A DNA stretch of 64,000 nucleotides from Brachionus rotundiformis (lineage: Eukaryota; Rotifera; Eurotatoria; Ploima; Brachionidae): positions 2,635,943 to 2,699,942 of the forward strand of contig JAESIW010000137.1 of assembly GCA_016802295.1 (NCBI GenBank). The letters run 5' to 3'. The translations under genes were made by a program, and so were the position numbers. The notes below the pieces were generated by a model. The model searched no databases. It had not been told where the DNA came from and was given only the letters and a program-made list of their open reading frames with translations. Positions 11,941 to 23,074 of this stretch are shown in pieces; position 1 is the first letter of the stretch; every line of letters begins with the position of its first letter.

Positions 11941-13130
11941 TAATGATAATATTTTTGAAAATTTATTTTAATAAATTCGTTTAAAAAAATAAAAATCTAT
12001 GATTAAATTTTTTCAATACATCTAGAATATAAAAATTTAAATTCTTACTGAAAGCATGGCAAATTTAACGACCAATTCTTAATTAACCATTGGAAAGTAA
12101 ATAGCTCATATAATTATCTAAAAATGTAAGTAGCAATAAACGCATAGAAAATTTAATGTCTAAATCAATAAACTTATTTAGTATCTATTTTTTTTACTTT
12201 TATATTAAATCATCGCGTATTTAATTTTTTTTTATTTGTTTAATTAATCTAATATCCATTAATCTTTTAAAATATGTTTATAAGTTTTCATTAAATATGT
12301 AAAATATTAACTGACCTTTTTCAAATTTAAACAGGAATTTTGAGAATATTATTTAAAGCATAAGATAAATTTTTTTTTAATTTATAATATCTTATACGAG
12401 CTAATAAAAAAAATTATCAAATTTAACTACTAAATTCACTTAATTTCAATAAATGATTTTAATTTGAAAATGAAGAAATATTTTGAATATCCAAAATTAT
12501 CAATAAAATTTAAAAATAAAAATTTTATTTCAAATTAAAATGTAACCAAAAAATTAAATAAACTTAAATAAACTTTTTATTTTTTAGCTATTAAAAATTT
12601 TTTTAATATAATATTATTTTTAATATAATATAATTAGATAATTTGAATAAAGCAATTATAAAACTGGAAGTCATTGAGTTAAGTTTTCAGCTTGAAGCTC
12701 AGTTTTTTGATTTTGATTCATTTGGAAGTGATAATAACATCTTGAAAAATGATTATGTTTTATCATTTTTTAAAAAGGGCAGCAAACTGATGGCTTAAAT
12801 TCAAATTAAAAATTGAAAAAAAAATTTTTTTTTCTTATATAAAATTAAAACGAAATGTAACAAAAATAGCTTTCATTTTAGACAAAATTCTTTCAAATGC
12901 TAGAAAATCGGCCTTTTTAAAGACTTAGAATGGTCAAATAAGCATAATATTGAAAAAACAAGGAGGCTATATTATTCAGTTTTAAATTATTTGTCTTAAA
13001 TAAATAAAATAATTAAGATATGATTAAATTTAAATTGAGTTTAGCTAAAAATGAAAAAATCTTTTAAAAAGACTTCAATAAATACAAAAAGAAGATTAAA
13101 ATTGATCAATGAAAGCAACTATTTCTTTTT
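11941..13130. other. AT-rich spacer
   Basis: About 1.2 kb upstream of DENR with long A and T runs. No exon could be supported on either strand. Confidence 0.5.
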
Positions 13131-14270
13131 TAGACACCTTCACAAATTTAAGCGAATATCATCCACAACATTTTGCTTTTCCATCTGCAGGAATAGCTTA
13201 ATCACGATAGATCTTGTTTGAATCAATTTATTTGTTACTAAACTGGGATTTGTTTGCTAATTATAGCTCAATTCAAAATATGAACGAAACAGCTAGCATT
13301 GAAAATATTTGTATATTTGGTAGAGTACTAACTGGATCTTTGATGCACACAAAGCAAAATTCAAATGGCAAGTTTACAAGTGTGTCTGATGAGAAAGTTT
13401 AGCCATTTCTAAGTTATTAGGGAAAGAAAGTGTAATTTAATCAATTTGAGTTCTTGGCAGTTGCTAGTTTTATAATTGGAAGTATTAAACCAAGGCGTAT
13501 ATCAACATGTCAAGATCTAGTGGCAAGAAATCTGGCTATTTCCACGAGTGTAACTATCACTAATCACTCTTTTGAAATTGAATTTCCATCAGAGCCAATT
13601 TTGACTATTGTTGTGTGTAATGATTTTGGTAAAGATAAAACATCTGATTATCGTTAATATCTCAAGGCGATATCTAAAGGTGAAACAATTGTTAACAATT
13701 TATTTTAATAAATACTATAGATCGAAAAACCAGTTAAAAAAAACATAAAAAGAACTTGAATATTTGAAGCTACAGTACGTTTCTAAACAAAGTTAACAGG
13801 CTACTTAATCGGTTAAAAAGCTGATCATAAAAACTGCTTAAACCGCTCACTAACATTGCGTAAGCAATTTTTTGAAACGATACTTTGTTTAGAGATGTAC
13901 TATTACTAGAGTAGGAGATTTTGTTCAAAAAGTAAATCGAAAATGTGACACGAACTGTGGTAGCTTTAAAAACGAATATGCAGCCCTTTATTGTAAATTT
14001 GAGCAACTAAGACTTGATCTCGTAATTTAAGTTCGTTTAAACTCAGACGATTCTATCAAAAATATCAAACCTGACCTGACTGACAGTGATGCTGAACATT
14101 CTAAAAGAGCTGTCATTTATTCAGAAGGTGTTTCAAAAAAAATTTCCTAATCTTTAAATTTTTTTGAAAAGCTAAAAATTTTTCGTCCATTAAACCAGAA
14201 ATTATATGACGATGATGCAAAAATATATGAAACTATGTTTGATTCAGTTAGTAACAATTAAAAATGTTTT
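13130..14270 (+). pseudogene. Decayed open stretches of unknown origin
   Basis: The composition is less AT-rich than the flanks and broken open frames follow one another on the plus strand: codons 13214-13402 (ending TSVSDEKV), 13454-13657 (with SIGKPRR-like basic and ITNHSFEIEFPSEP segments) and about 14040-14260 (DSIKNIKPDLTDSDAEHSKR, then a stop, then KIFRPLNQKLYDDDAKIYE). I could not join them with credible splice sites, and I recognise no family. A decayed mobile element or broken gene is the likeliest reading, but an intact gene with exons I have missed is possible. Confidence 0.3.
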
Positions 14271-14279
14271 AGTTTATTA

Positions 14280-15080
14280 AACAAATTAATTTATGAAGAT
14301 TTTATATCAAATAATCATTTATAAAGGATTTAAAAATTATTATTCAAGATAAAAATAGATTTGAAAATTTTATCAAATTCGTAATTTGTGCGATTAAAAA
14401 TTATATTAAAAATTTTAAATAAAAATATTCAACTTTTAAAATTTCAATTTTAGTTACTTAGAAATTATTTAAAATAATTGATATAATGCAAATCAAATCA
14501 AAATAAGTATTAATTTGATTATTCAATTTTGGTGCTAAGCTTTATTTGGATTTTATTAACTTAAAGTCAATATTGTTAAAATTAATTTTTGAAATTAATT
14601 CAAGTTCTTTATTAACTTTAATTTGATTTGAAAAAAAAAGATTTAGAATTAAGAAAAATCTGACCAAAAAAAGTCATCTTCATTTACTAATAATTATTCT
14701 ACCCGATGGAATCGGTTCATTTATAGACTTTTTTTATTTGTGTTGATTAAATATTTTGAAAATAAAATTTAAATTTAAAAATTTTAAATTATAGACAAAG
14801 CTTAAGTCTTTATAATAGTGACGCTAAATTTGCTTAAGATTCATAATAAAGCAAAATTCGCTTTTTATTAAAATATATTTGCACGCATGCAAGCTTTGTT
14901 AAATACTTGCAATAGAAATATTCTCTATAGCTTTGATTCTATTTCAACAAGAAATCAAATGCAAATGCGTTTATAAACCGATAAATAAAATAAATTCATA
15001 AAACAATTTAAATGATAATTATTTATAGTGTGAAGTGTTAGCATTAATAATACATTTTTATTTAGATTAAAAAGATCAGC
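14280..15080. other. AT-rich spacer before COX6C
   Basis: About 800 bases with no gene; presumably it includes the COX6C promoter. No regulatory motif stands out. Confidence 0.45.
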
Positions 15081-15091
15081 TAAAAATAAAA

Positions 15092-15443
15092 ATGTCTATC
15101 AGCAGACCAGCCGCCAATATTTTACGAAGACCTTTACAAAATGAGCTAAAAAAACAGGTATTGATCGCTTTCGGTCTCTCCACAGCAGCAGCATTGGGCT
15201 ACAAAGCAATAGTTTCAGACCCTAGAAAAAAAAATTATCAAGAATTTTACAAGTAAATTCAAATAAGTATTTAAAATAATATTTATATGAAAATATTTAA
15301 GAAATTATGACGAACAACGTCATTTTAACCGTATGGCTGAAGCTGGAGTATTTGATTCGGTGAAATCAAATGGTGATAGATCCGAATGGATTGCTGATTA
15401 TGAGAAGCAAGTTGATGAGGCTATCGCTGCCTTAAGAAAATAG
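15092..15443 (+). CDS. COX6C: Cytochrome c oxidase subunit 6C
   Basis: Small nuclear-encoded subunit of respiratory complex IV, anchored by one transmembrane helix in the inner mitochondrial membrane. Two exons, 15092-15252 and 15302-15443, encode 100 residues, against about 75 in mammals. After a basic N-terminus (ISRPAANILRRPLQNELKKQ) comes the single hydrophobic helix (VLIAFGLSTAAALGYKAIV), then the family signature DPRKKNYQEFYKNYDEQR and MAEAGVFDSVK. The extra length is a charged C-terminal tail (SNGDRSEWIADYEKQ and on), as seen in invertebrate versions. The short intron (49 bases) falls inside FYKNYD. The AP3M start codon lies 244 bases downstream on the same strand. Confidence 0.92.
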
Positions 15444-15687
15444 ATTATTTAAATCTCTTTTTTTGTAAAACTTGACGAAAATATTTTTAAATTAAAAAAA
15501 TAAAATAATAGATTATAGTTCGAAATTTTTTTAAACTTTATCTATAACATTTACTTGGGAAAATTGTAATGTTACTTATTAATTCTGGTAGTTGACAGAT
15601 ATTATTTGGAATTTTGAGATCAAATGCTCGTAAAAAAGCATTTAATTTAAAAAAAAATGAAACCTCTTAAATTCTTTAATTAAGACA

Positions 15688-17363
15688 ATGATTCATAGTT
15701 TGTTCATCATTAACAATTCAGGGTAAATTAATAAAAATAAAGATAAATTTGTTCTGATAGTTTTTTATTCAATTTTATTTAAAAGGGACATTTTTATGGA
15801 AAAGCACTACAAAAGTGTTATCCATAGAAATATTTGTGATTATTTTTTTGAAGCATTGGGAAAGTGTTCTAAGCCAGAAGACATTCCAACAGTTATTTCA
15901 ACACCTCATCACAAACTTATTGTGATTTATAGAAAAAAACTTTTTTTTCTATCAGTGGTTGTAAACGAAGGTAACATGATAGGACAAAAATCTTCAGTTT
16001 TAACTTTTTTCTCAAGTTCCTCCATTGTTTGTGATCGAGATTCTTCATAGGGCAGTTGACATTTTCGAAGACTATTTCAATGAGTGTACTGAATCGTCTC
16101 TTAAAGAAAATTATGTAGTAGTGTACGAACTGCTAGATGAAATGTTGGACAATGGTTTTCCTTTGGCAACCGAATCAAACATTCTTAAAGAACTTATCAA
16201 ACCACCTAATTTGTTCAGAAAAATGGCTAACATGGTCACTGGCGACTCAAAGTGGGAAATTTTTTTTAAGACTATTGACAGTTTATTTGATCTTAACATG
16301 TTTAAGTTTGAGCTCAACTTTGCCCACAGTTCAGCTATCAAACATTCCATGGCGTAGACAGGGAATTAAGTATACAAACAATGAGGCTTATTTTGATTGT
16401 ATTGAAGAGATAGATGCCATAATAGATAAAAATGGCTCTACAATAATGTGCGAAATTCAAGGCTATGTAATTATAAGATAAAGTTGATATGAAAAAATTT
16501 TAAACTTTGTCTTAAGATTGATTGCTGTGTTAAGCTTAGTGGAATGCCTGATTTGACTTTATGCTTCACAAATCCAAGGCTTTTGGATGATGTGAGCTTT
16601 CATCCTTGTGTAAGATTCAAACGATGGGAGGTATAATTAAAAATCAAAAAAGATTTTATTGAAAATTAAATATTTATTTCTAATAAGAGCGAAAAAATTT
16701 TATCATTTGTTCCACCTGATGGCAATTTTCGCTTGATATCATACCATATCGAATCATTGAAGTAAAAATAAAAAATATATTAAATTATAATATGTAATTT
16801 AAAATTTAAAATAAAGTTCTGTTTTGATTCCGATATATGTCAAGCACAACATTCAATTTAAGGAAGGATCAAATGGTAGGTTTGAGGTCACTTTTGGATT
16901 GAGACCTGGTCTTGGAAAAACAGTAAAGAATTCTATTCAATTAAACTAATGAATAATTAGTTTTATTTTATGTGGAAAATGTTCAATTAAATGCCGAGAT
17001 GCCAAAATGTGTACTGAATATGTCACTGACGCCGACTCAGGGACGATATACATTTGATGCCGTAAAAAAGAATTTAGTATGGGAAATTGGGCGAATAGAT
17101 CCATCTAAAATTCCAAGCATACGCGGAAATGTACTATTTATATTTTTCAAAAGCTTTGGTTATTTTATTTTTTTAAGATTACTGTTAGCAACGGTAGTCC
17201 TTTACCAGAATCAAACCCTCCTCTACATTTAAATTTCCAAATAAATCAACTAGCTATATCTGGAATCAAATTTGGTAGACTGGATGTTTATAATGAAAAA
17301 TACAAGCCATTTAAAGGAGTAAAGTATTTAACAAGAGCTGGTAAAATCCAGGTTAGAACCTAA
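15688..17363 (+). CDS. AP3M1: AP-3 complex subunit mu
   Basis: Medium subunit of the AP-3 adaptor, which sorts cargo with YxxPhi signals from endosomes to lysosome-related organelles. Nine exons: 15688-15722, 15786-15970, 16017-16251, 16307-16466, 16517-16630, 16688-16761, 16817-16922, 16972 (see below)-17130 and 17178-17363; 417 residues against 418 in human. The N-terminal longin-like domain contains MIHSLFIINNSGDIF and YELLDEMLDNGFPLATESN. The mu homology domain begins at SNIPWRRQGIKYTNNEAYFD and holds KLSGMPDLTLCF and LDDVSFHPCVRFKRWE; the end is YKPFKGVKYLTRAGKIQVRT. Exon 8 is odd: the expected junction at 16971/16972 lacks AG, while the nearest in-frame AG (16998) would delete nine conserved-position residues. 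Confidence 0.95.
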
Positions 17364-17698
17364 AATGGAAGAAAAACAAACACAACATCTAGTCATTTGG
17401 AATTAATTTATTTATTTGAAAAAATGTAAATTTTATCGGTCAAGTCAATACAGTTGATATAGCTACAAATTACTCTAAATTTTTTTTCATAAATTTTAGC
17501 CTATTTAAAATTTCAATAATAAATTTTTTTAGTTAGTTTTAACTGTTAGTCATGTATCTTTATTCATTTCTTTTAAATTAATATTTTAATAAATGATTTA
17601 ACTTTAAATAAAATTTTAAAATTTAGAGCCCTTAACCAGGCTTTTGGTATAATAATAAGAATACTAAAGTTAAAAACTGATTTTCTAGATATCTAAGA

Positions 17699-20474
17699 AT
17701 GCATGTTTGGCTACGTAATGAACCCCTTAATAGCTGCGCGATAAACTATCCCATCTCCCATCACATAAACGCTAATGTAAACTTTATATATACATATCAG
17801 TTATAAAAATATTAAACTATTTCTAATATTTAGACTCTTAGGAAAACAGTTAATTATGCTAAAAATAAAGGAGCCTCGGGTTATCCAAAAATTGAGTAAA
17901 TTAATTTAAACATTAATAAGTATAATACTAATTTATTTACTTATAAAGATACTCGATATGGAGATACATAGCATGTAACAAAATTAGTATACCGGAACAT
18001 TTAGCTTGGATGTAAGTTAAAAATTAATTTAATTAATAGAAACAATTGCCTTCTTTTGTTAAAACTTATCAGTTTTGATTAATTTTATGTCTCAAATTTG
18101 AGATTGAAAATTTCAAATAGATAATTGTCCATCTTTTCCATATGTAACCATTTCTATTATTCTATTTGAATCTTAAAGTATAATCCATTTAAAATAAATT
18201 ATGAAAAAATATTTTATAAATCTCATTAATTACAAATTTTTTTCTTTTGGTTGATTATAATGAAATATTATCAACCACTATCTTAAAAGCTTACTGGTAT
18301 TTCAAAATCTACTTTCAGGCGCTCATTCCCATACAAATTTTGGCAACGTTTTTTTAAAAAATTTACTACATATAGAAAATTTTTTATTCTAAATTTAAAA
18401 AATTTTTTCATTCTATTTTTATTTATTAAATTCATTATTAATAAATTAATTTCTAGTAAAACATCCTATCAACAAATTGACTTAAAATTTATTTAAATTA
18501 GGTATTTTGAATCTTTTTATGCTTTGTCAAACTATGGTAATCAAAGAAGCATAGAATTTGACATCGAGTTTCATAGATGCAAAACCAAAGAAGATCAAGG
18601 TTTTTCTATTTATTAATAATTTTTTTATAGCAAAAAATAATCTAGTTAATTAAAAGAGAAAATAAAAGACTCGAAAAGAATTGACCTGTATCAATTTATT
18701 CTTCATTTGTACATTCAACAATTTTATACTATCGATTTAAAATCGTCCATTATGTCAAGAGAAGAGTAAACATCAAAAATAAAAAATTTTTTAATTTTTT
18801 TTTATTTCATTATTTCTAATTAGATGGCCAGTCAATCGTAGTGATGCGAGTGATCGTAAAAAATCTAAAGTAACTATAAATTAGTTTAAAAATAAAATGT
18901 CATTAATTATCACTTAATTGCTTAAAGGGAACGGATGAACTAAATTTTATAAATTTTATCACGAAAAATTTCGATGAAATAATAAGCTTATTTTCTTTTG
19001 ATAAAACAATTAATCAAAATGACATAGTGAGTGAAGAGATACAGCAAGCTCTTAACTTTATTTTAGAGGGCTCTGTAGACAATTACCAAACAATTTTGTC
19101 ATTTAGTCAATTACTAAAGCAATCATCAGTTCAGTCTAAAATGGTACGATGTCAAAATTTAGTTAAATTAAAATATAATTTTTTAAAAAGAATGACGGTA
19201 AAATGTATGTAAAAAATTTGGTTATTTTTCTCAAAAATTACATCGAAATGAACCCTTTTGGACTAAATTCTTGCCTGCGAAATGGAAAGCGAATCACAGC
19301 CACTTATCTTGGCGGATCGATGGACCCCAAAAAATACGGCAAGATAATTACCAATATAAATATAGCTCCAAAAAAGTTTTTTTTTTACATAAGTTTATTT
19401 TTAATTATTTAAAATTTCAATTTTAAGTGATTTTATTGTCTATATAAGCCAAGTACTCAAACAAACTTTAATCGAAGTAAGTAAAAATTTCAAATTATAC
19501 TTAAAATTTTATAATTTTAAATTATTTAATCATCTAGAACTCGCAATCGTTTCGACACAGTGGTCTTTATATAGATAAATGTTTGTCATCAAACATCTAC
19601 ATATTACAGTCTATTAGGTATACAATAATTGATAAAAATATTTATTTATTACTAAACAATTTATAATTTCATTTTTATAAATCATTTTTTTTAAAAGATC
19701 GTGTTCCATAAAAAAATGCAAAAAGTCTCTTATATTTATTGGGCCAACTCAGCGCACAGTAACAGTTGATAATTGTAATGATTGTACAATTGTTGCCGTA
19801 TGTAGAAGAATAATAATAAGGTAAATTTTAATAAAAAAGAGGCATCTTTTTAAATTATTGATTTAAAAGAAATTGTTCAATGTGTAATTTTTTTCTATTG
19901 ACTCCCACTAGTCCGATATTGTTAACCGGCTGTGACAATATAAAACTTGCTCCTTACAATTCAACATATCCAGGTATCGAAGAAGATGCTCTAACAGCTG
20001 GTTTATCAGACATTATTAATTTGTGGGATAAACCAATTGTGGTTACGCAGAATCAGAGCCTAATCGGTCTTCACTGGTCCTTAATGAGCCCTTGTGATTT
20101 CCAAGTTATCAGCATTCCCATTGAAACAGAGACTAAACAGCAGCCTTCTTCGAATGAATTGATCAACAAAGCGAATGTAATTTTTTGATTTAAATAAAAT
20201 ATTTGCCTTAAAAGAGTATATTTTTTTCCAGGAAGTATTTGGTACTTTGCCACCAGAGTATGAAAGAGAGCTAACTGATCGATATCAGATTCTTGAAATT
20301 AACTTGGAACTTATTCAAACAGCTAATCTCAATCAAGAACAAAAGATGATGTTACAGCGTTTCATTGAAACTAGTTTCAAAGAGAGCCTGCAAGTCAGTG
20401 GAGACCAAAAACAACTAGACCATTTGGCAACTATAACCAATTCTAACTCACAAGGCCAACAATTGACTAACTAA
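17699..20474 (+). CDS. TBCCD1: TBCC domain-containing protein 1
   Basis: Relative of tubulin cofactor C and RP2 that sits at the centrosome or basal body and helps position it and the Golgi. Thirteen exons: 17699-17776, 17834-17895, 17949-18011, 18502-18599, 18669-18765, 18824-18869, 18928-19143, 19191-19375, 19428-19476, 19538-19617, 19698-19820, 19870-20176 and 20232-20474; 548 residues against 557 in human. Landmarks are MHVWLRNEPL at the start, WRYIACNKISIPEHLAWMYFE, LYQFILHLYIQQFYTID, EEWPVNR, NPFGLNSCLRNGK, the C-CAP/TBCC beta-helix core with IYILQSIR, GPTQRTVTVDNCNDCTIVA and FFLLTPTSPILLTGCDN, and YPGIEEDALTAGL near the end. Intron 3 (18012-18501) is about 490 bases, ten times the usual size here. 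Confidence 0.94.
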
Positions 20475-23074
20475 ACAAAATTTTTACTCCATTTTTTTAT
20501 TTAATCAAAAACTTTTGTACAATTTTATTAAATTTTTAAAAAATAAATTGTTGATTTACCTTCTCCCAAAGCCATTGGTAACATCTGGATGAATGAAAAC
20601 GTAATATTTTAGACCATTTTATGTTTATGTATGTCCATTTATAACATAAATAATAAGATGGCCTAAAATATTAGGCGCCTATTGACCACAAAGAGAGGCA
20701 AGTTTTGTGCCCGAGTGTTTAAGTTTTTTAATTTAAACTTTTTTTTTGTGTGAGCTCAACTGGCGTAGATTTACTGCTTTAAATAATAGAATGATATTTA
20801 CTTAATAGTCAGTTGAAGGCTAAATGACTAATAAATTATAAATATTTGATTGTTGTTGTTCTTTAGAAATATTGTTTTGTGATTGGTATGCTTGGTTCTA
20901 ATTTTTAGAAAATCGTTTGAATAAATATAGGAAAATATAACATGGCATTTGTGTCCAAAAGCTGGGTTGAAAATCGATAAGAAATGATATTTATTATTCA
21001 TGGAAAACGCCATATAAACCATTTTTGTTTTGTGTTCTTATTCTCTCTTACAGTCTTTTCTAGACCTAAGTGTCCTGAATTCTGGCACAAAAATGCTTTG
21101 TGCTTGAAATCTAATACAACAAAAACATAAAATATAACATATTTAATGATCTAAATGTCCGCAAATTAAAACATTCATAGCAAAATAATTAATTGCTTTC
21201 TAGATATGTGATCAGATTAAATTTTTACTCTTTCTTAACCAAAGTGATCATCATGGACTCTTATTCAAATAAAAACTTAATTTTTGATAAAAAGATACTT
21301 TAAAAGCTATACTTTGAAAATTTTAAATTTCGGGACAGAAGTTTAGGTGGCGCATTAAACTAAAGTTATAACAAGAGAGAAAAATAGCTTTGTTTGCTAA
21401 ATGCAGCAAAAGTATTTATTTAGTTTTATATGTAGTTCATTATGAAAAAGTAAGGCTACACCACTTGATTTTATCGATAGATATTTTAGATTTCAAAAAC
21501 TCTCAGTTAATTCCATTTCGAACAATTACTATTGCATTAAACCTTTATTACTAGTTAGCTAAAAAAGCTTTCATTAAAAAAAAAATACAAATATATATAT
21601 AAACTATTATATATTTTAAATTTAAGTATTTCAAAATATTTTTGTTAGATTAAAATAAAAGCTCAGATATAATTTCTAAAAATTTCAGATAAAAATTTTT
21701 AAAAAACAGAATAATTTTGATTAAAAATTGTGTAGGTTTGGAGGGCTCTTTTAAGTCTACTTTACTAAATTTAATTTAAAAAAAAAGACACGATTTAATT
21801 TAATTATTTTAATAATAATGCTAAATTGGGCGTTAATAAAATTTGTTGAGTTTTAAAACAAAATAATGTTAAAAATAGTAAATTATAGACTTGAAAATCT
21901 GTTTTCAAGAGATTAAAATTAAATTTAGCTTCTGAGAATACTTGAACTATTATTGTTAAATTGTGAAACAGCCACCAAAAAAATCATCAACAATTACTTA
22001 AGTTTTTATTAAAAAAAAGGAACTAAGCCTTTGAATAATTAAAAATTGATCGAATTTTTATAATTAAAACTAGAAAATTTCAAATCTAAAAAAATAGTTT
22101 CTTTTTTTTTTAATTTTTGATATTTAATTAAAAATAAAAGACAATAAAATTATATTTTAATTGACTAAGTTTTTAAGTTCAATTTTATAAAGCATTAATC
22201 AAGATTTTTTATTAAATTTTTCTACGCCACACTTATTTTTAAAGTATCTGATTAATTAATTTTCATTCAAAAAATTCTTATTAAAAAAAATTAAAACCTA
22301 TCGGGGAGAGAGTTTTATAGCGAAGACAACTGTTGATACTCTTCAAGAACAATCATTTAAAGTTTACTTTCTGGAAAGCCAAAATATGCCAATTTAAAAA
22401 AAAAATATTTTGGGAAAAAATAATCCAAGCCGTTTTTAACATTGAAATATTTTATGGTACATTAAAATATTCTGTTTCATTCCAAAAAAAAATTTAATTT
22501 AATTATATTTTCATTTAAAATTTAAAGCTGATTGAATTTTAATTAATAATTCAAATTTTTTCAAACAGTTCAAATTATTTTATAAAATTAAATTAAAATT
22601 CACCAAAAAAATGATTAATTTAGTTAAGAGAAATCTGAAATTTAGTAGGTTAGTCTATTTAAATTTAAAAGTTGATAATTATTAGGATGCTGGAATTTTT
22701 CAAATGAAAAAAAAGTTGTTTCAAAATTTATTAAAATAAAAAATTTAAAACTAAATTTTTTTTAAACAGTCACCGTAAGCAAATAAATTAGATATGGAAT
22801 TAAAAATTTTAAAAAATATATTTTGAACGGACTTACTTTAAATATTTGATGGTAATATTTAAAATAAAAATTAAATTCTCACATATTTTAAAAATTCAAA
22901 TATACTGAATAAATTGATTGAATTTGATAAATAATTTTATACATGAAACTGAACACAATACATATCTTATTATCTATATTTTCTATCAAAAATTTTGTAA
23001 TAGCTTTTCTTTTAAACTCAAAAAATCATTAATCAATCAATCAAAACTTATTCAGCTTATTAAAATAATAGCTT
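20475..23074. other. AT-rich spacer between convergent genes
   Basis: About 2.6 kb between the 3' ends of TBCCD1 (+) and the SLC6 gene (-). The part at 20560-21130 is somewhat less AT-rich and could be transcribed, but no frame or RNA structure can be supported. The rest is A/T-rich with long homopolymer runs. Confidence 0.5.

Noticed and set aside
13770..14006. 78-codon minus-strand ORF
   Set aside because: No family match and antisense to the plus-strand coding-like stretch; too weak to call separately.
16111..16350. Minus-strand ORF in AP3M
   Set aside because: Antisense shadow of AP3M exons 3-4.
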